Source: Apium graveolens (lineage: Eukaryota > Streptophyta > Magnoliopsida > Apiales > Apiaceae). Taken from it: a stretch of DNA of 64,000 bases. A program made the position numbers and the translations under genes. Below are positions 49,916 to 60,649 of the stretch, one piece after another. Position 1 is the stretch's first letter, and every line of letters starts with the position of its first letter. Location: the NCBI RefSeq assembly GCF_009905375.1, contig NC_133647.1, forward strand, positions 76,760,671-76,824,670, read 5' to 3'. The notes beneath the pieces were generated by a model. The model saw nothing but the letters and a program-made list of their open reading frames with translations, searched no databases and was not told the DNA's origin.

Positions 49916-52268
49916 GTTTAGTTTGTTTAAGCTCAGATACATGATATAATCTTATTTTAGCCTGAATAAAAATATAAATTATCTTTTTTTAGTTGGTCTA
50001 ATTATTTTTTATTTTACTTTGTTAATCTGGGATAATTCTATAAATTGTTTTTTAGCCTGGATAAATAGTATATACTATTTTGTTTTTAATTCCACGATAT
50101 TATACAATCTAACGAATCATCTCTAGTTTCAATTTAATCAAATTGTATGGATTTTATAGACATCGAAAAAACCCTTAATAATATAAACTCGTTACATCAA
50201 CCAAATCTAAAAATTTTATTTGGTCTCTTTTTAATTTTAATTTAGCCCGAGTCAAGAACTATTTATTTTAGCTCAGATAAGTAGTATATATAATTTTGCT
50301 TTAACCTGATGTCATCATATCGACCAATGAAATTTTCAATTTTAATTTTTTAACCCAATTCAATAGTAAATTTTTTTAACCGCGTCAGTGATATTTATTA
50401 TTTTGCTTTAGCCTAGTGTAGTAAATCCAACTGACTACATTTTAGTTTTTTTATTTAGCATGGATCAATAGTACTAATTTTGTTTAAGTACGGATGAATA
50501 ATATATATAAATTATAATTATATTTGTATTACATAATTATATTTCAAATATTAACTATTGATAGGAGTGTTTTATGTTTAATATAATTATGAATTTAAAG
50601 TATGACCAAAATACAAGTGAGTAGATGACTACCTGAACTCTAAGTTTGCTTGAAATTTGTCTGATTTCACTGGGATGATTGTATTGTTTGTGTGATGTTG
50701 GTCGTAGTAGTTGTGCTGAAGTCCCATGAGAAATAGTGATTGTGTGATCGTTCTAATTGACTGATTGCTGAAATAGCGTTGTTTGTCTATGCGTGCATCT
50801 CTGTGTTTTTCTCTGTCTCCCCAGGTATTGTGTTTAATTATTATATATAAATATTTTCTATTATAAATATAATACAAGTGACTAGAAGACTCCACAAAAC
50901 TTTAATTGTTTCATCTTTAATATAATACTAGCCTATAACCTGTGGGATGCACTGGATAATTATTACATTCTATGTAAATATCATTTGGGCTAAAGTTTTG
51001 AGTATTCTTAATTTGTTTGTTATTTAATTATTACTTCATTGGTTTTTTTATTAGTTTTCCATAACATTTAGAGGAATTGTTTTTTAATTAGTATAATTCA
51101 GTACATCTGAATATGCTATTTTATTTTTCAAACTATTAGTTTTTGGTTGTGGAAGCTGAAAACATATATAATCACTAAAAGAAAATTTACATATTATTTG
51201 TGTTCTCGGCTCTCTAAGTAACTATAAATCATATTCATAGTACATACAAAATAGAAATGGTTTTGCTGAAATAACAAAGACATGTATAGTTATTGACAAA
51301 GTGATAATAATTCATTGGATGGTTCCACATATTGATATTAGTGTAATATAAGCATCTACAGAGCCTTGGAACTGGTTGAATTATGAAAATTGTGAAAGGA
51401 GGCTAACATGAGTTGTGTAGAATAGTGTTATTAAGACTTTCTAGCGGAGTCATATGCATCATGAATCATGAAAGTAATTAGAACTGAATAGTAAAATTAT
51501 TACAACATATGAGGATTTAGTCTAATCATCAAATAAAATAATTCAGTCTTCATTTTTTTAAGAATTTGGGACGAAGGAACCATGTTTTAGTAAGTAGTAG
51601 TTTAAACAAGCATATATATTGAAATAAAGAAAGACCGCTAAGTTTAACTAAGAATCTAGAGAACATAATATATTTAGAAATTGAGTCTAGTAATAGGAAT
51701 CTATCAGGCTTGTAATGGTTATCTTCATTTGCACGGGATGGACAAAAAATTGGTGGTCCACTCAAAGGTCCAAATATTAGTTCTGGATATATTTCAGAAC
51801 TGATTTTTGTCAATGATCATACCATGGAAGGAACATATTCTTTTGTTACCTGTGAAGTGATCAAACCTATGTGAACACACACATCGTCTTTACTTTTCTT
51901 TAGAATGAAATAGGTATCTAGCATATTTTTTAATAAAAATGGAAAAAGTGTGACCTTTTGCAGAGATGTTATTGATAATGTTGTAGGAGATTTCTGAAAT
52001 ATCATAATAAACATGATGTCTAAGAATAATATTCTTTGAAGGCCAGTAGAATTCAACATCTTTGATCCCTAGTGTCGTGCTATAAATATGAAGTATGTAA
52101 ACATATTTTCATAAGGTCAATATAATTTATCTCCCAAAATATATAACTTGTGAATAGGTATATGTTCTAATAAAGTTTTTACCGTTTTATCATATTAGGC
52201 TTTTATCCTTAGATGAAAAAGTTCAAGAAATTTTTGAAGCTTCCACTTTCCATTTTCATAAGTATCAA
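49916..52268. other. AT-rich gene-free region
   Basis: No supported gene. The part 49920-50500 has degenerate repeats of TTAGCC(T/C)GGATAAATAGTATATA-like sequence. Short minus-strand frames at 51550-51813 and 51817-52059 are adjacent to the F-box-like remnant and may be its eroded continuation, but I cannot identify a domain. Confidence 0.5.
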
Positions 52269-52500
52269 CTATATAACTTGTAAACACATATCGTGAATTA
52301 CATCTTTTGTAGAATTTTGAATAGCACCCCAGCTCTTGCAAACAACACGAAATTTGATGCATTCATGGTAGTTGGCATGGTTCATCACCAAACTCAATAA
52401 CTTTGGTGAATTATCACTACATATTGGAAAAATAGTTTTGCATTGTTGTTTGGACTTTTTGTTTCTTAAATTATGTTGTTTCCATTAGTCATTTTCTTTG
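52269..52500 (-). pseudogene. F-box-like protein remnant
   Basis: Minus strand, reading from about 52500 to the stop at 52269. The stretch near 52421-52310 reads CSDNSPKLLSLVMN, then ECIKFRVVCKSWGAIQNS. The pattern of a Leu-rich helix followed by (I/Y)RFR-VCKSW is the second half of a plant F-box domain, which binds SKP1 in SCF ubiquitin ligases. A stop (TAA) lies just before the recognised part and no clear downstream domain follows, so this is a degraded fragment. This may be the oldest host-derived sequence in the window. Moderate to low confidence, because only about 35 residues are diagnostic. Confidence 0.45.
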
Positions 52501-53069
52501 TTGTTGAGTTTGGACAAATCTCTTGTTAATAGTCATGTGCCTCAATATGTAAAATAAACTTTAACTTTCAATCTTACTGTAGTATCTAATAATATATAAT
52601 CATTCGTAGATGTTCACTTACGCATGAAGCACAATGAATACATGTGGAAGAAGTAGTATTGAGATATATATTATTTAAATATAGATATATCCACATACAT
52701 ATTATAAATCGAAGAACCAAAATTAGATGCTGAGGAAGTAATACAAATATGCAATATGTACAAAAAAGACATTCATATTAACTTCTTATTTTATACTTTT
52801 CACAGATGTCATTGATCAAAGTAACAATAATTTAATGAAGCTTATGATAATCATTCAACCAATGTTAGTGATGATAGATTGATAGTAATGTAGATGTGCA
52901 TTATTTATGAAGTAATGACCTGATGAACTGTGTTTTATTTTGCAGCGCTATTGGTGGTATCAGGAGAAGTAGTGGTTTTACTTCTCCTTGCATAATTGTT
53001 TTTAACATCAACCTTGTTAACTTGAACTCTACCTCTAGTACTCATATTTTTTTTTCATATTGATGTAAA
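52501..53069. other. AT-rich spacer
   Basis: No gene supported. A 36-codon minus-strand frame from ATG 53045 (MSTRGRVQVNK) is too short to judge. GTAAA (53065-53069) would be the target duplication of Copia-4 on this side. Confidence 0.5.
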
Positions 53070-54325
53070 TGTTAGGTATGAAATGCACACAGAGGGGGGG
53101 GGGGTTAATGCGTGTTCCTTAATTTTTACTTAAAAACTTTATGAATAATTTTTAAGAAATCAAGTTTAGTATTTTGGCTTGCTTGAACTTAACAGCTAAA
53201 GAACTTTGTAGTTATAATCTATTAACTGTAAAAAATACATTAATAATTATAAAAGCTCACTTGATCTTTATTCAAAATCAATTGGGTTGTGCTAAAGATC
53301 TAAGATCTTGATATTAAAGAACTTAGCTTATACTTCTGAGAATACAAGAAAATATAAACTGTTTAGTTAAAACTGGAACAAAGGACCCGTGACATGCTTT
53401 ATAGAACAACATGCAAAGTTTACAGAGATTACACTAAAATAGACTAACATGTTTTTAAAGCTCTTTTTTCTATTTCTATTTCAAGTGCTGCATATCTGCA
53501 TACAATCTTCAAGGTCTGCTACACTCTTTTTTCCATTTCATCTTGGCCCTTGATCTAGCAATTATCAAGATATGTTTGTAGAGTTTCCATTTTAATGATA
53601 AAATGGATAGTTGACCGAAAATTTGAAAACTTCATGATAGATGCATTCTGTTAATGAAACTTTTATCGAGATCTTCAAGTACAAAAAGCCTTGTCGCTAT
53701 CTCCACATCTCTACATGTACTTTACTTGTAGATATCTCCACATCTCTATATGTATTTGACTTGTCGACATCTTTACATCTCTACATGTATTTGACTTGTC
53801 AACATCTCCACATTTCTACATATATTTGACTTGTCGACATCTCCACGCCTTTACATGCATTTGACTTGTCGATATGCAATTCTCTATAGAAAAATGACTT
53901 CTCTACATGCCAGATGACTTCTTTATATAAAAATTACTTCTCTACAGGCCAAATGACTTCTCTACAGGATTTGACAGTTCTCGATATGACTTCTCTATAA
54001 GCTTGAATAGTTCCCGATATACTTCTCGATATTCCTTAATCTGTGACTTCTCAACATTTGACTTAAAATAATTTCAATCTACTACATTATTCTTCTCCAA
54101 GCTATGTATCTTCATTCTGAGGCATGATCAGGCTTGATCTTCTTCCAGAGATTTATTCCTTAGCTTGTTAGCTGTTTACTGAAAAATATCCCAGTCTAGT
54201 CTTCTAATCATTTTTACAAACTCGGAGAATACATTTACAAATTATAAAACTATTACAAGTCAACTAATTCTAAGAATTGTCATAATCACTTAGTCTTGTT
54301 ATGTTTAGGCATATCTTTCACAACA
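53070..54325 (-). repeat. Copia-4 LTR
   Basis: On the minus strand, from TGTTGTGAAAGATATGCC (54325) to TTTCATACCTAACA (53070), 1256 bp, with an ATTAACCCCCCCCCCCTCTGT end that includes an 11-base C run. A TATA-like TATAAAG lies near 53404-53398 on the minus strand, downstream of the repeat array. Confidence 0.78.
53690..54010 (-). repeat. U3 repeat array of Copia-4, 35-bp period
   Basis: CTTGT anchors fall at 53690, 53725, 53760, 53795, 53830 and 53865, exact 35-bp steps, with unit CTTGTCGACATCTCCACATC plus CTCTACATGTATTTGA. It then passes into shorter repeats of GACTTCTCTACA to about 54010. Its position upstream of the TATA box matches the arrays of the other SIRE-type LTRs. Confidence 0.88.
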
Positions 54326-54479
54326 ATCTCCCCCAATTTATGAGAAGACTGCTTATCACAAATTTATGCCTGATAACAAGACTAATCCCAAACTAAAATG
54401 AGAAAAACATAAATATACAAAGTACATTCTTTGATACATTATTGTCATCTAGATGTTATAATTGAGAATTTGAATTATA

Positions 54480-56215
54480 GAACTAGCTAAAGTTTTCATA
54501 TCCTGAATGAGATATGATTAAGTCCTTTAACCTTACAAGATATTCAAGTTCTTCAATGATCTGAATCCCTCTCAATGCTTCCACTAGCTTTAGACATTCT
54601 TCTATTGAGTAACTACCAAGATGTTCAATTCTGTACCTTGAAAATTTGTGAGTTTTGATGTTTAGAAACACACCATTTTTAAAAACCTTGTATAATCATT
54701 GAGCCTTGAGTTCATTTGATTTTCTCTCCATTCGGTCTAGCTCCCCAGTCTTCTTAATAGCCCTCTCTTCCATTTCAACCTTTTCTCTTGCTCTTCATTC
54801 ATTTCTTTTTATCAGCATTTTAGGCAGTTGTACCTTCCTCGTTCTTGTGAACTTGTCATTTTCAGCCATCGGACTAATCACTCTTTCAAGTTCCACTGTT
54901 GAGAAGTTTTCCATTATTTCTTTCTTGAATATGTTAAATGAGCCATCCTTGAAGTAGATATTCTCCCAGAACATCCATAGAAACTCTACATATGAGTTGA
55001 GCTTGTTGATTATTGTAGTCATCTTCTGAAAGTTCTCCTGAGATTGATAGAAAATCATTTTAATTAAAACATGCTCATAATGCTCCTATTTCAACTTTGT
55101 TTTTCCTTGGCTTTCTTCCAACAGACTGGAATTGAGTAATGACTGGTGGCTTGAATGATGGAGGTTTAACCAGTTTCTTCAATGTGACTTGGTTTCTTAG
55201 AAGAGAGTTGACTGTGAGTTTATAAAGGTACTTTTGCTTTGAGGCTTGGATAGATGAAGTTTTAGATTGGATAGGAGTTTTCTTATTGGTTTTCTGAGCT
55301 TCCTTTCTCTTTATATAGTATTAAGCTATAGATTTTTGAATGCTTGGTATTTTCTTAACATCTTGCTCATCTTTATCATGTTGTTTCTTCTTTCCACCAT
55401 CCTTATTACTCATTTTCTTATCATCACCCTTATCACCCCCTTTCTTCTCATCCTTGCTACTTTTCCATCCTATGACTCTCACTGATTTTGCTAGAGTAAC
55501 TAAGATTTAAGCCAAAATATTTTTATCAGTCTTTATTTTTCTCATCATCATCCTTGTCATCATCCTGATTATTGATAGCAGACTCAGGTAGCATGCTCTC
55601 AAAATCTTCAATATATCTCCACCGAATCTTGATCACTTCAACATCCTCCATAGATTTATTCTTTTTCTACTTCAACCCTAACTCCAGGGTCATTATCAAC
55701 TTTTTGTTTGCCATCACATAGTACTTGGGGATTTGGAAGTGTTTGCAGTTTCTGGTGGTTGGGCATATACAAGCCACCCCTTTGCTAGGTTGTAGATAGG
55801 CTGAATAAAAAATTGCTTCCTACCTTGATTTGAGTTCTTTTAGCAAAAAGTGTCTTCTGGACTCATCACCTTGACCTTGTTGATAAAGATGTCCAAATTT
55901 GAGACTCTCCTTGATTTTAGAAATGATTAGGAGACCTGCATACACCTATCAACCCCTAAATATTTGATGTTGACCCTAATCCTCCTTTCCTTCATCATTT
56001 TCTTGATGACTACTAGAACCCTAAAGAAGTTCATATTCCTGTCAATAGCCTTTCTGTAGGTGTGGTAGTTATGGTTCACTGAAACTCTCAAGCACTATAG
56101 AAGTTCATCAAATTCTTTGTCTAAGAAAGATCCTTCAACTTCCATTTTGAGTCTCTCTTCCATACCAACCTTTTCTTGATTATTAGCTTTTAGCTTGGAC
56201 TTTCTCTCCATCTCC
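54480..56215 (-). pseudogene. Copia-4 env-like ORF, heavily eroded
   Basis: Minus-strand protein-like pieces in shifting frames: near 56120-55880 (EGSFLDKEFDELL, NMNFFRVLVVIKKMMKERR), near 55800 (IQPIYNLAKGWLVYAQPPE), 55058-54795, and 54671-54483 (IEHLGSYSIEECLKLVEALRG). The position just before the LTR and the charged helical C-terminal end resemble the Copia-2 ORF. Many stops. Assignment rests mainly on position and composition. Confidence 0.5.
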
Positions 56216-56216
56216 C

Positions 56217-57154
56217 CACTACACCATATTTGACCTGTAGCAACACCAAAAAAAGTGTTAAAATGGCCAAAAAGTGTTACCTAAAGCAAAAAATGGGCTA
56301 TGGTTACATTTTTGAAAATTTAGGGGTGTTGGATTTGCCCCTGCTACAATAGGTGTCTACGGTTACACTTTTTGAAATTTTGGTAACACCTCTCAATGTG
56401 TTACAATAGAGTACCTATAGTTACATTTTCTATTTCTATGGTAACAACTTAAAGGTGTAACCACAGTTCTATTGCAACACACATTACCCTTTAGTAACAC
56501 CAAAAATATGTTGGAATAGACTCTTTTGTAACACCATATTTGCTATTGTAACATTTAATTCAATATTTTGGTAACATTTTTATATCTTATTGTAACATTT
56601 TTTTAACACTTTGGTATTTTTTTAGGTAAATGAGGTCTAAGCCTCGTAAAATATATATAAGAGAAAGAATTTACACGAGTCACTTCTCAAAATTTCTCTT
56701 AGAATAGGTCTAAGCCTCGTAAAATATATCATCCATACATGTTGCCGGTGAATATGAATGAATAGCAAAAGTAATACATGTTATGCTAATTGGAAACTTA
56801 CGAATCGCTGGTTGAATATGAATGACTATTAACTAAATTCCTGCAATACAAAAAATGGTATATAACTTATATAATCATGAATCAAACAAAGTAACATAAC
56901 ATGTATAGGCTTACACTCCGAAGGCCTAGCATGCATATTGAGATTCTAGTTGTGTAAAATTATTGTACGATACATCACTGCAGTGAATGAGAAGAGGGGA
57001 TCAATAAGTAAGACACTAATATTGGTAAAATAGAAAACAAAGCTAGAAACTGTACTAACAAATTATTTTTGCTATTAGAAATCCATCCTGGAATGGTCCC
57101 ACTTATTAAGTTGTTATTCAGATACCTATAATAAAAAATGTTTGTCATAGAAGT
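56217..57154 (+). mobile_element. CACTA transposon end, with captured gene fragment
   Basis: Begins CACTACACCATATTTG, the plant CACTA (En/Spm-like) terminal sequence. For the next 400 bp, GTAACACC / GGTGTTAC-type words occur many times in both orientations, as expected of the subterminal repeats bound by the transposase. It runs on until the Copia-3 LTR at 57155. The other end is not in the window, and CCC at 56214-56216 would be the 3-bp target duplication. An 80-bp direct repeat of AGGTCTAAGCCTCGTAAAAT lies at 56627 and 56706. Confidence 0.7.
56802..57125 (-). pseudogene. LRR receptor kinase fragment, three exons (LRR-VIII-like)
   Basis: Minus strand. Exon A 57125-57060 (66 bp) encodes YLNNNLISGTIPGWISNS, a leucine-rich repeat. 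Exon B 56977-56915 (63 bp) encodes DVSYNNFTQLESQYAC, then a TAG stop (likely from Gln), then AFG. Exon C 56840-56802 (39 bp) encodes NLVNSHSYSTSDS. Acceptors read TTATTATAG, TTCACTGCAG and TGTATTGCAG; donors read GTTAGT, GTAAGC and GTAAGT. All junctions keep the same phase. In LRR-VIII receptor kinases the last LRR is followed by DLSYNNFT, a Cys, and then a VNL...S block before the malectin-like domain, the order seen here. It lies inside the CACTA element, so gene capture is likely; a broken host gene is the alternative. Confidence 0.75.
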
Positions 57155-57490
57155 TGTTGTGAATATGTTGTACACTTGATGATTACCTAAATAAAACATC
57201 TAAGTAGATTTTACTTAGTGAAATAATGTAGCACTCGACGGATAAGAATTATAGTCCCGACGGATAACTCAGTTTGAGCACCGACGGATGAGTAATTTAT
57301 TATCCATCGAGTGAGTAGCTTATATAATGATAAGTTTGTAGCACAGTGTTGTATGCACCTTTGTATAGAATCTGTAGTAGCATATAAGTCATGTTGACTT
57401 TAACTAGATATGCAGAATAGGTTGATTAACTGTACATAAGCAATGTCTTGTAATTCTGTATAAGTTAAATGAAGTCAAGTGCCAAAATAG

Positions 57491-57622
57491 CTATCAACGG
57501 ATGCTTAACAAAGCTTCGACGGATGATCAAATGACTTTCAACGGATGTTCAAAATAGCAGTCGACGGATGATCAAGTAAGTCATCGACGGATGATTTGAA
57601 AGTCGACGGATGATAATATCAA
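57491..57622 (+). repeat. CGACGGAT array in Copia-3 U3
   Basis: Six copies of C(G/A)ACGGATGAT-like words at 20-25-bp spacing, about 170 bp upstream of the TATA box. Four are CGACGGAT and two are CAACGGAT, so the two lineage forms coexist in this one LTR. Confidence 0.9.
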
Positions 57623-57787
57623 GATTCAAACATCAGTTGAACAGTGAAAGCTGACACACAGCCGTCGAGATTGGATACAAACACTGTGGAAGCCTATTAA
57701 CTGGGTCATAGAGGATGAAAAGCAGCAAAGATCAATACTGTTAGTTTTTATATTTATTCAGTTCTTTTGACTTTGTAATCTTGGTAA

Positions 57788-57797
57788 TATATATAAA
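57788..57797 (+). promoter_or_regulatory. TATA box of Copia-3 LTR
   Basis: TATATATAAA followed by CCAAG, as in Copia-1. Confidence 0.75.
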
Positions 57798-58189
57798 CCA
57801 AGAGAGTAGCAAATATAAAATAACTAAGAAAACTAAGTTAGCTTAGAAACAAACACAGAGAAATCTTTGTAAGCACTATCTTTAGCATTTCCTGTGTTCT
57901 TAGTTGTTCTATCTTGTAAAAGCAGCTGTGAGCATTTCTGCACACAGAGTTCTCTCGATATATTAATATATATCTCTGGTGGAATTGTTTAAATCCACCA
58001 GAAAGTTTTTAAAGACTCTTGTTTTTAATTACTCTTGTTTTGATTCATTAAAGTTTATATTCCGCATTGTGCTAATCAAAACAGATATATCTATAATTGA
58101 GTTGAACATTTTTATTTCAAGAAAAAGGTAAAGAATTCCATTCAACCCCCCTTCTGTAATTCTTGCTATATTGTTAAGGGACTAACAAT

Positions 58190-58201
58190 TGGTATCAGAG
58201 C
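58190..58201 (+). promoter_or_regulatory. Primer-binding site of Copia-3
   Basis: TGGTATCAGAGC, initiator tRNA-Met type, two bases after the LTR end. Confidence 0.88.
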
Positions 58202-58248
58202 AAGCTCTTAATCTACAAAGAGTTTAAAGATCAAAACAATTCAGCAAG

Positions 58249-60635
58249 ATGAACAAGAAAGATGTTGGAATCAAGATTCCTTTTCTGGATAAAGATAATT
58301 ACCATCATTGGAAGGTAAAGATGCATCTTCATATGCTTTCTCAAGATGAGGCCTATGTGGACTGCATAGAAAGAGGCCCTCATGTTCCAATGAGAGCTGC
58401 AACAGGAAATGAACCATCAGTTCCAAAGCCAAGGCATGAATGGTCTGATCCTGATCTTGAACAAGTCAGGAAAGATAAAAAGGCCATGAACATTCTGTTC
58501 AATGGTGTTGATGCAGATATGTTTGATAACATCATCAACTGTAAGACTGCCAAGGAAGTTTGGGACACAATACAGATAATCTGTGATGGTACTGAGCAAG
58601 TAAGAGAAAATAAAATGCAGCTTCTGATTCAGCAATATGAGCATTTTCACAATGAAGAAAGTGAGTCACTCACTGACATTTTAGTAGATTCCAAAAGCTA
58701 CTAAATGCTCTTAAATTGCATGGAAGAGTCTATCAGACTAAAGACTCCAATCTGAAATTTCTCAGATCTCTTCTAAAGGAATGGAGACCAATGACAGTCT
58801 CATTGAGAAACTCACAAGATTATAAGGAGTTTACTTTGGAGAGACTGTATGGCATTCTGAAGACCTATGAGCTTGAAATAGAGCAGGATGAAACAATGGA
58901 GAGAGGAAAGAAGAAAGGAGGATCTATTGCATTAGTTGTTGAACTGGAAAAGGAGAAGGAAGTGAAGATGAAAGCTGTGGAATCAACTTCAAAGGCCTGT
59001 GAAAGCAAGGGTAAAGGGCTAGCTGCAAAAAGTGAAGATTCTTTGAGTCAAGATGACATGGAAGACATTGATGAGCACCTAGCAAGATTTGCCAAGCTCA
59101 AGTTCAAAAAGAACTTTGGAGCTGCCAAGCCAAATAGAAACATGGTGGATAAGTCAAAATTCAAGTGTTTCAAATGTGGCTTGGCAGGGCATTTTGCAAA
59201 TGAGTGTAGAAAGTCAGATTCTAGTAAGAAGAGATTTGAGTATGTGGATTATAAGCAAAAATACTTTGATCTACTCAAATAGAAGGAAAGGGCTTTTATT
59301 ACACAAGAGAATGACTGGGCAGTTGATGGTTTGGATGAAGATGAGGAGATCAGCTATGTCAATCTAGCCCTTATGGCCAAGTCTAATGAAACAGAGACAA
59401 GTTCCTCAAGCAATCAGGTAATTACTACAAACCTTGCACATTTATCTAAAGTTGAGTGTAATGATGCAATAAATGACATGTCTACAGAATTGTATCATTT
59501 GCGTGTTACACTTAAGTCCCTCACTAAAGAAAATGCTAAAATCAAAGAAAACAACTTGTTTTTGAGTGAGAGGAATAATGTGCTTGAGTCTCAGTTTGTT
59601 GAGTTTGAGAAACTAAAAATTGAGTGCAGAATTGCTAAGGAGGAATTAACTGAGTCCTTGAAAAAGGAAGAAATTTTAAAGAAGCAGCTCGATCGTGAAC
59701 AGGAGGTGATTAAAGCATGGAAAACATCCAGAGATGTTCATGCTCAAATCACCAAGGTTCAAGGAATTGAGTCCTTTTGTGATGAAGCCTGGAAAAAAGA
59801 TAAGGAGAAACTAGAACCTATTTTGGTAGATGGATTGCTGACAGATGTAGACTCGACGGATGATGAGGACTATCCGTCGGATAACAAAATGTGTTATCCG
59901 TCGAATGATAAAAATCCTCATCCGTCGGCTGTGAACAAACCCATTAGTAAAGCCAAATTAATCAATCTAAATGAAAAGTATGGGTCTGTTTCCAAGAACT
60001 TTGTTTCAGGGGAGTCAAGTCAAGCCAAGAAAGGGAAGAAGGCTAATGTTGGTCACATGACTGTCAAACAGTTGAGTGACAGACTTGAGAAGATAGAGGT
60101 AAAAACAGAAACTAAAAGGAAAAATAATAGGAATGGTAAAGTAGGGATTAACAAACATAACAACTACACACCTGACAAATATGCTCCTAGAAAAATCTGT
60201 GTTAAATGTGGTAGTGTAAATCGTTTGTCTGTTAATTGCAAATCTGCCATGCCTACTCCCATGTCTGTTCAGCCTCAATTCTCTAACATGAATGCCATGC
60301 CTCCTATGCCTGTTAATGCTATGCCTACACAGAACATGAATGCACAGTTTGCTAATATGCCATTTGCACCTAATCCATATTATGCTGCATACAATATGCC
60401 TCAAATGCCATTTAGCATGCCTTACTGGAATAACATGTTTGCACCAAGCATGCCATTTCCTGTTAGCCATAACATGCATAATAATTCTGTAGCATCTAGT
60501 GGTTTCAAAGGCCCAACCCAAATGACTAAGGAAGAATCTGAAATTCCTAAGTCAAATGAGTTAAAACCTAAGAAACAGAAGAAGAAAGCTAACAAGGCAG
60601 GACCCAAGGAAACTTGGGTACCAAAATCAACTTGA
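58249..60635 (+). pseudogene. Copia-3 gag, one frameshift and one stop
   Basis: ATG 58249 (MNKKDVGIKIPFLDKDNYHHW). A single-base loss near 58680 shifts the frame; the second frame runs to TGA 60633 with one stop, TAG 59280, where Copia-1 has CAA. It carries the first CCHC knuckle near 59167 (CFKCGLAGHFANEC). The second, near 60200, is C-X2-C with the later His replaced (CVKCGSVNRLSVNC), so its zinc binding is doubtful. Between them is a Lys/Glu-rich probable coiled coil (59460-59720), and near the end a Met/Pro/Asn-rich tail. Codons at 59854-59927 carry four copies of the Copia-3 word. Apart from the two lesions the gag is well preserved. Confidence 0.9.
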
Positions 60636-60649
60636 TTTGATTTTGATGT

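Larger units (their letters stand above)
53070..56216 (-). mobile_element. Copia-4: minus-strand SIRE-type element, truncated
   Basis: On the minus strand: eroded env-like ORF (about 56215-54480), a GGGGGAGAT purine tract and a full LTR (54325-53070). Gag and pol are absent. The left part of the element ends where the CACTA terminus begins at 56217, either cut by it or truncated earlier. Confidence 0.75.
57155..58187 (+). repeat. Copia-3 5' LTR
   Basis: 1033 bp from TGTTGTGAATATGTTG to GGGACTAACA. It aligns with the Copia-1 LTR at both ends. It includes CGACGGAT at 57236, 57258, 57282, 57517, 57562, 57585 and 57604, CAACGGAT at 57495 and 57539, and a TATA box at 57788. Confidence 0.88.

Noticed and set aside
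59089..60521. Alternative frames of 92 and 168 codons over Copia-3 gag
   Set aside because: Overlap the well-conserved gag frame and have no counterpart in Copia-1.
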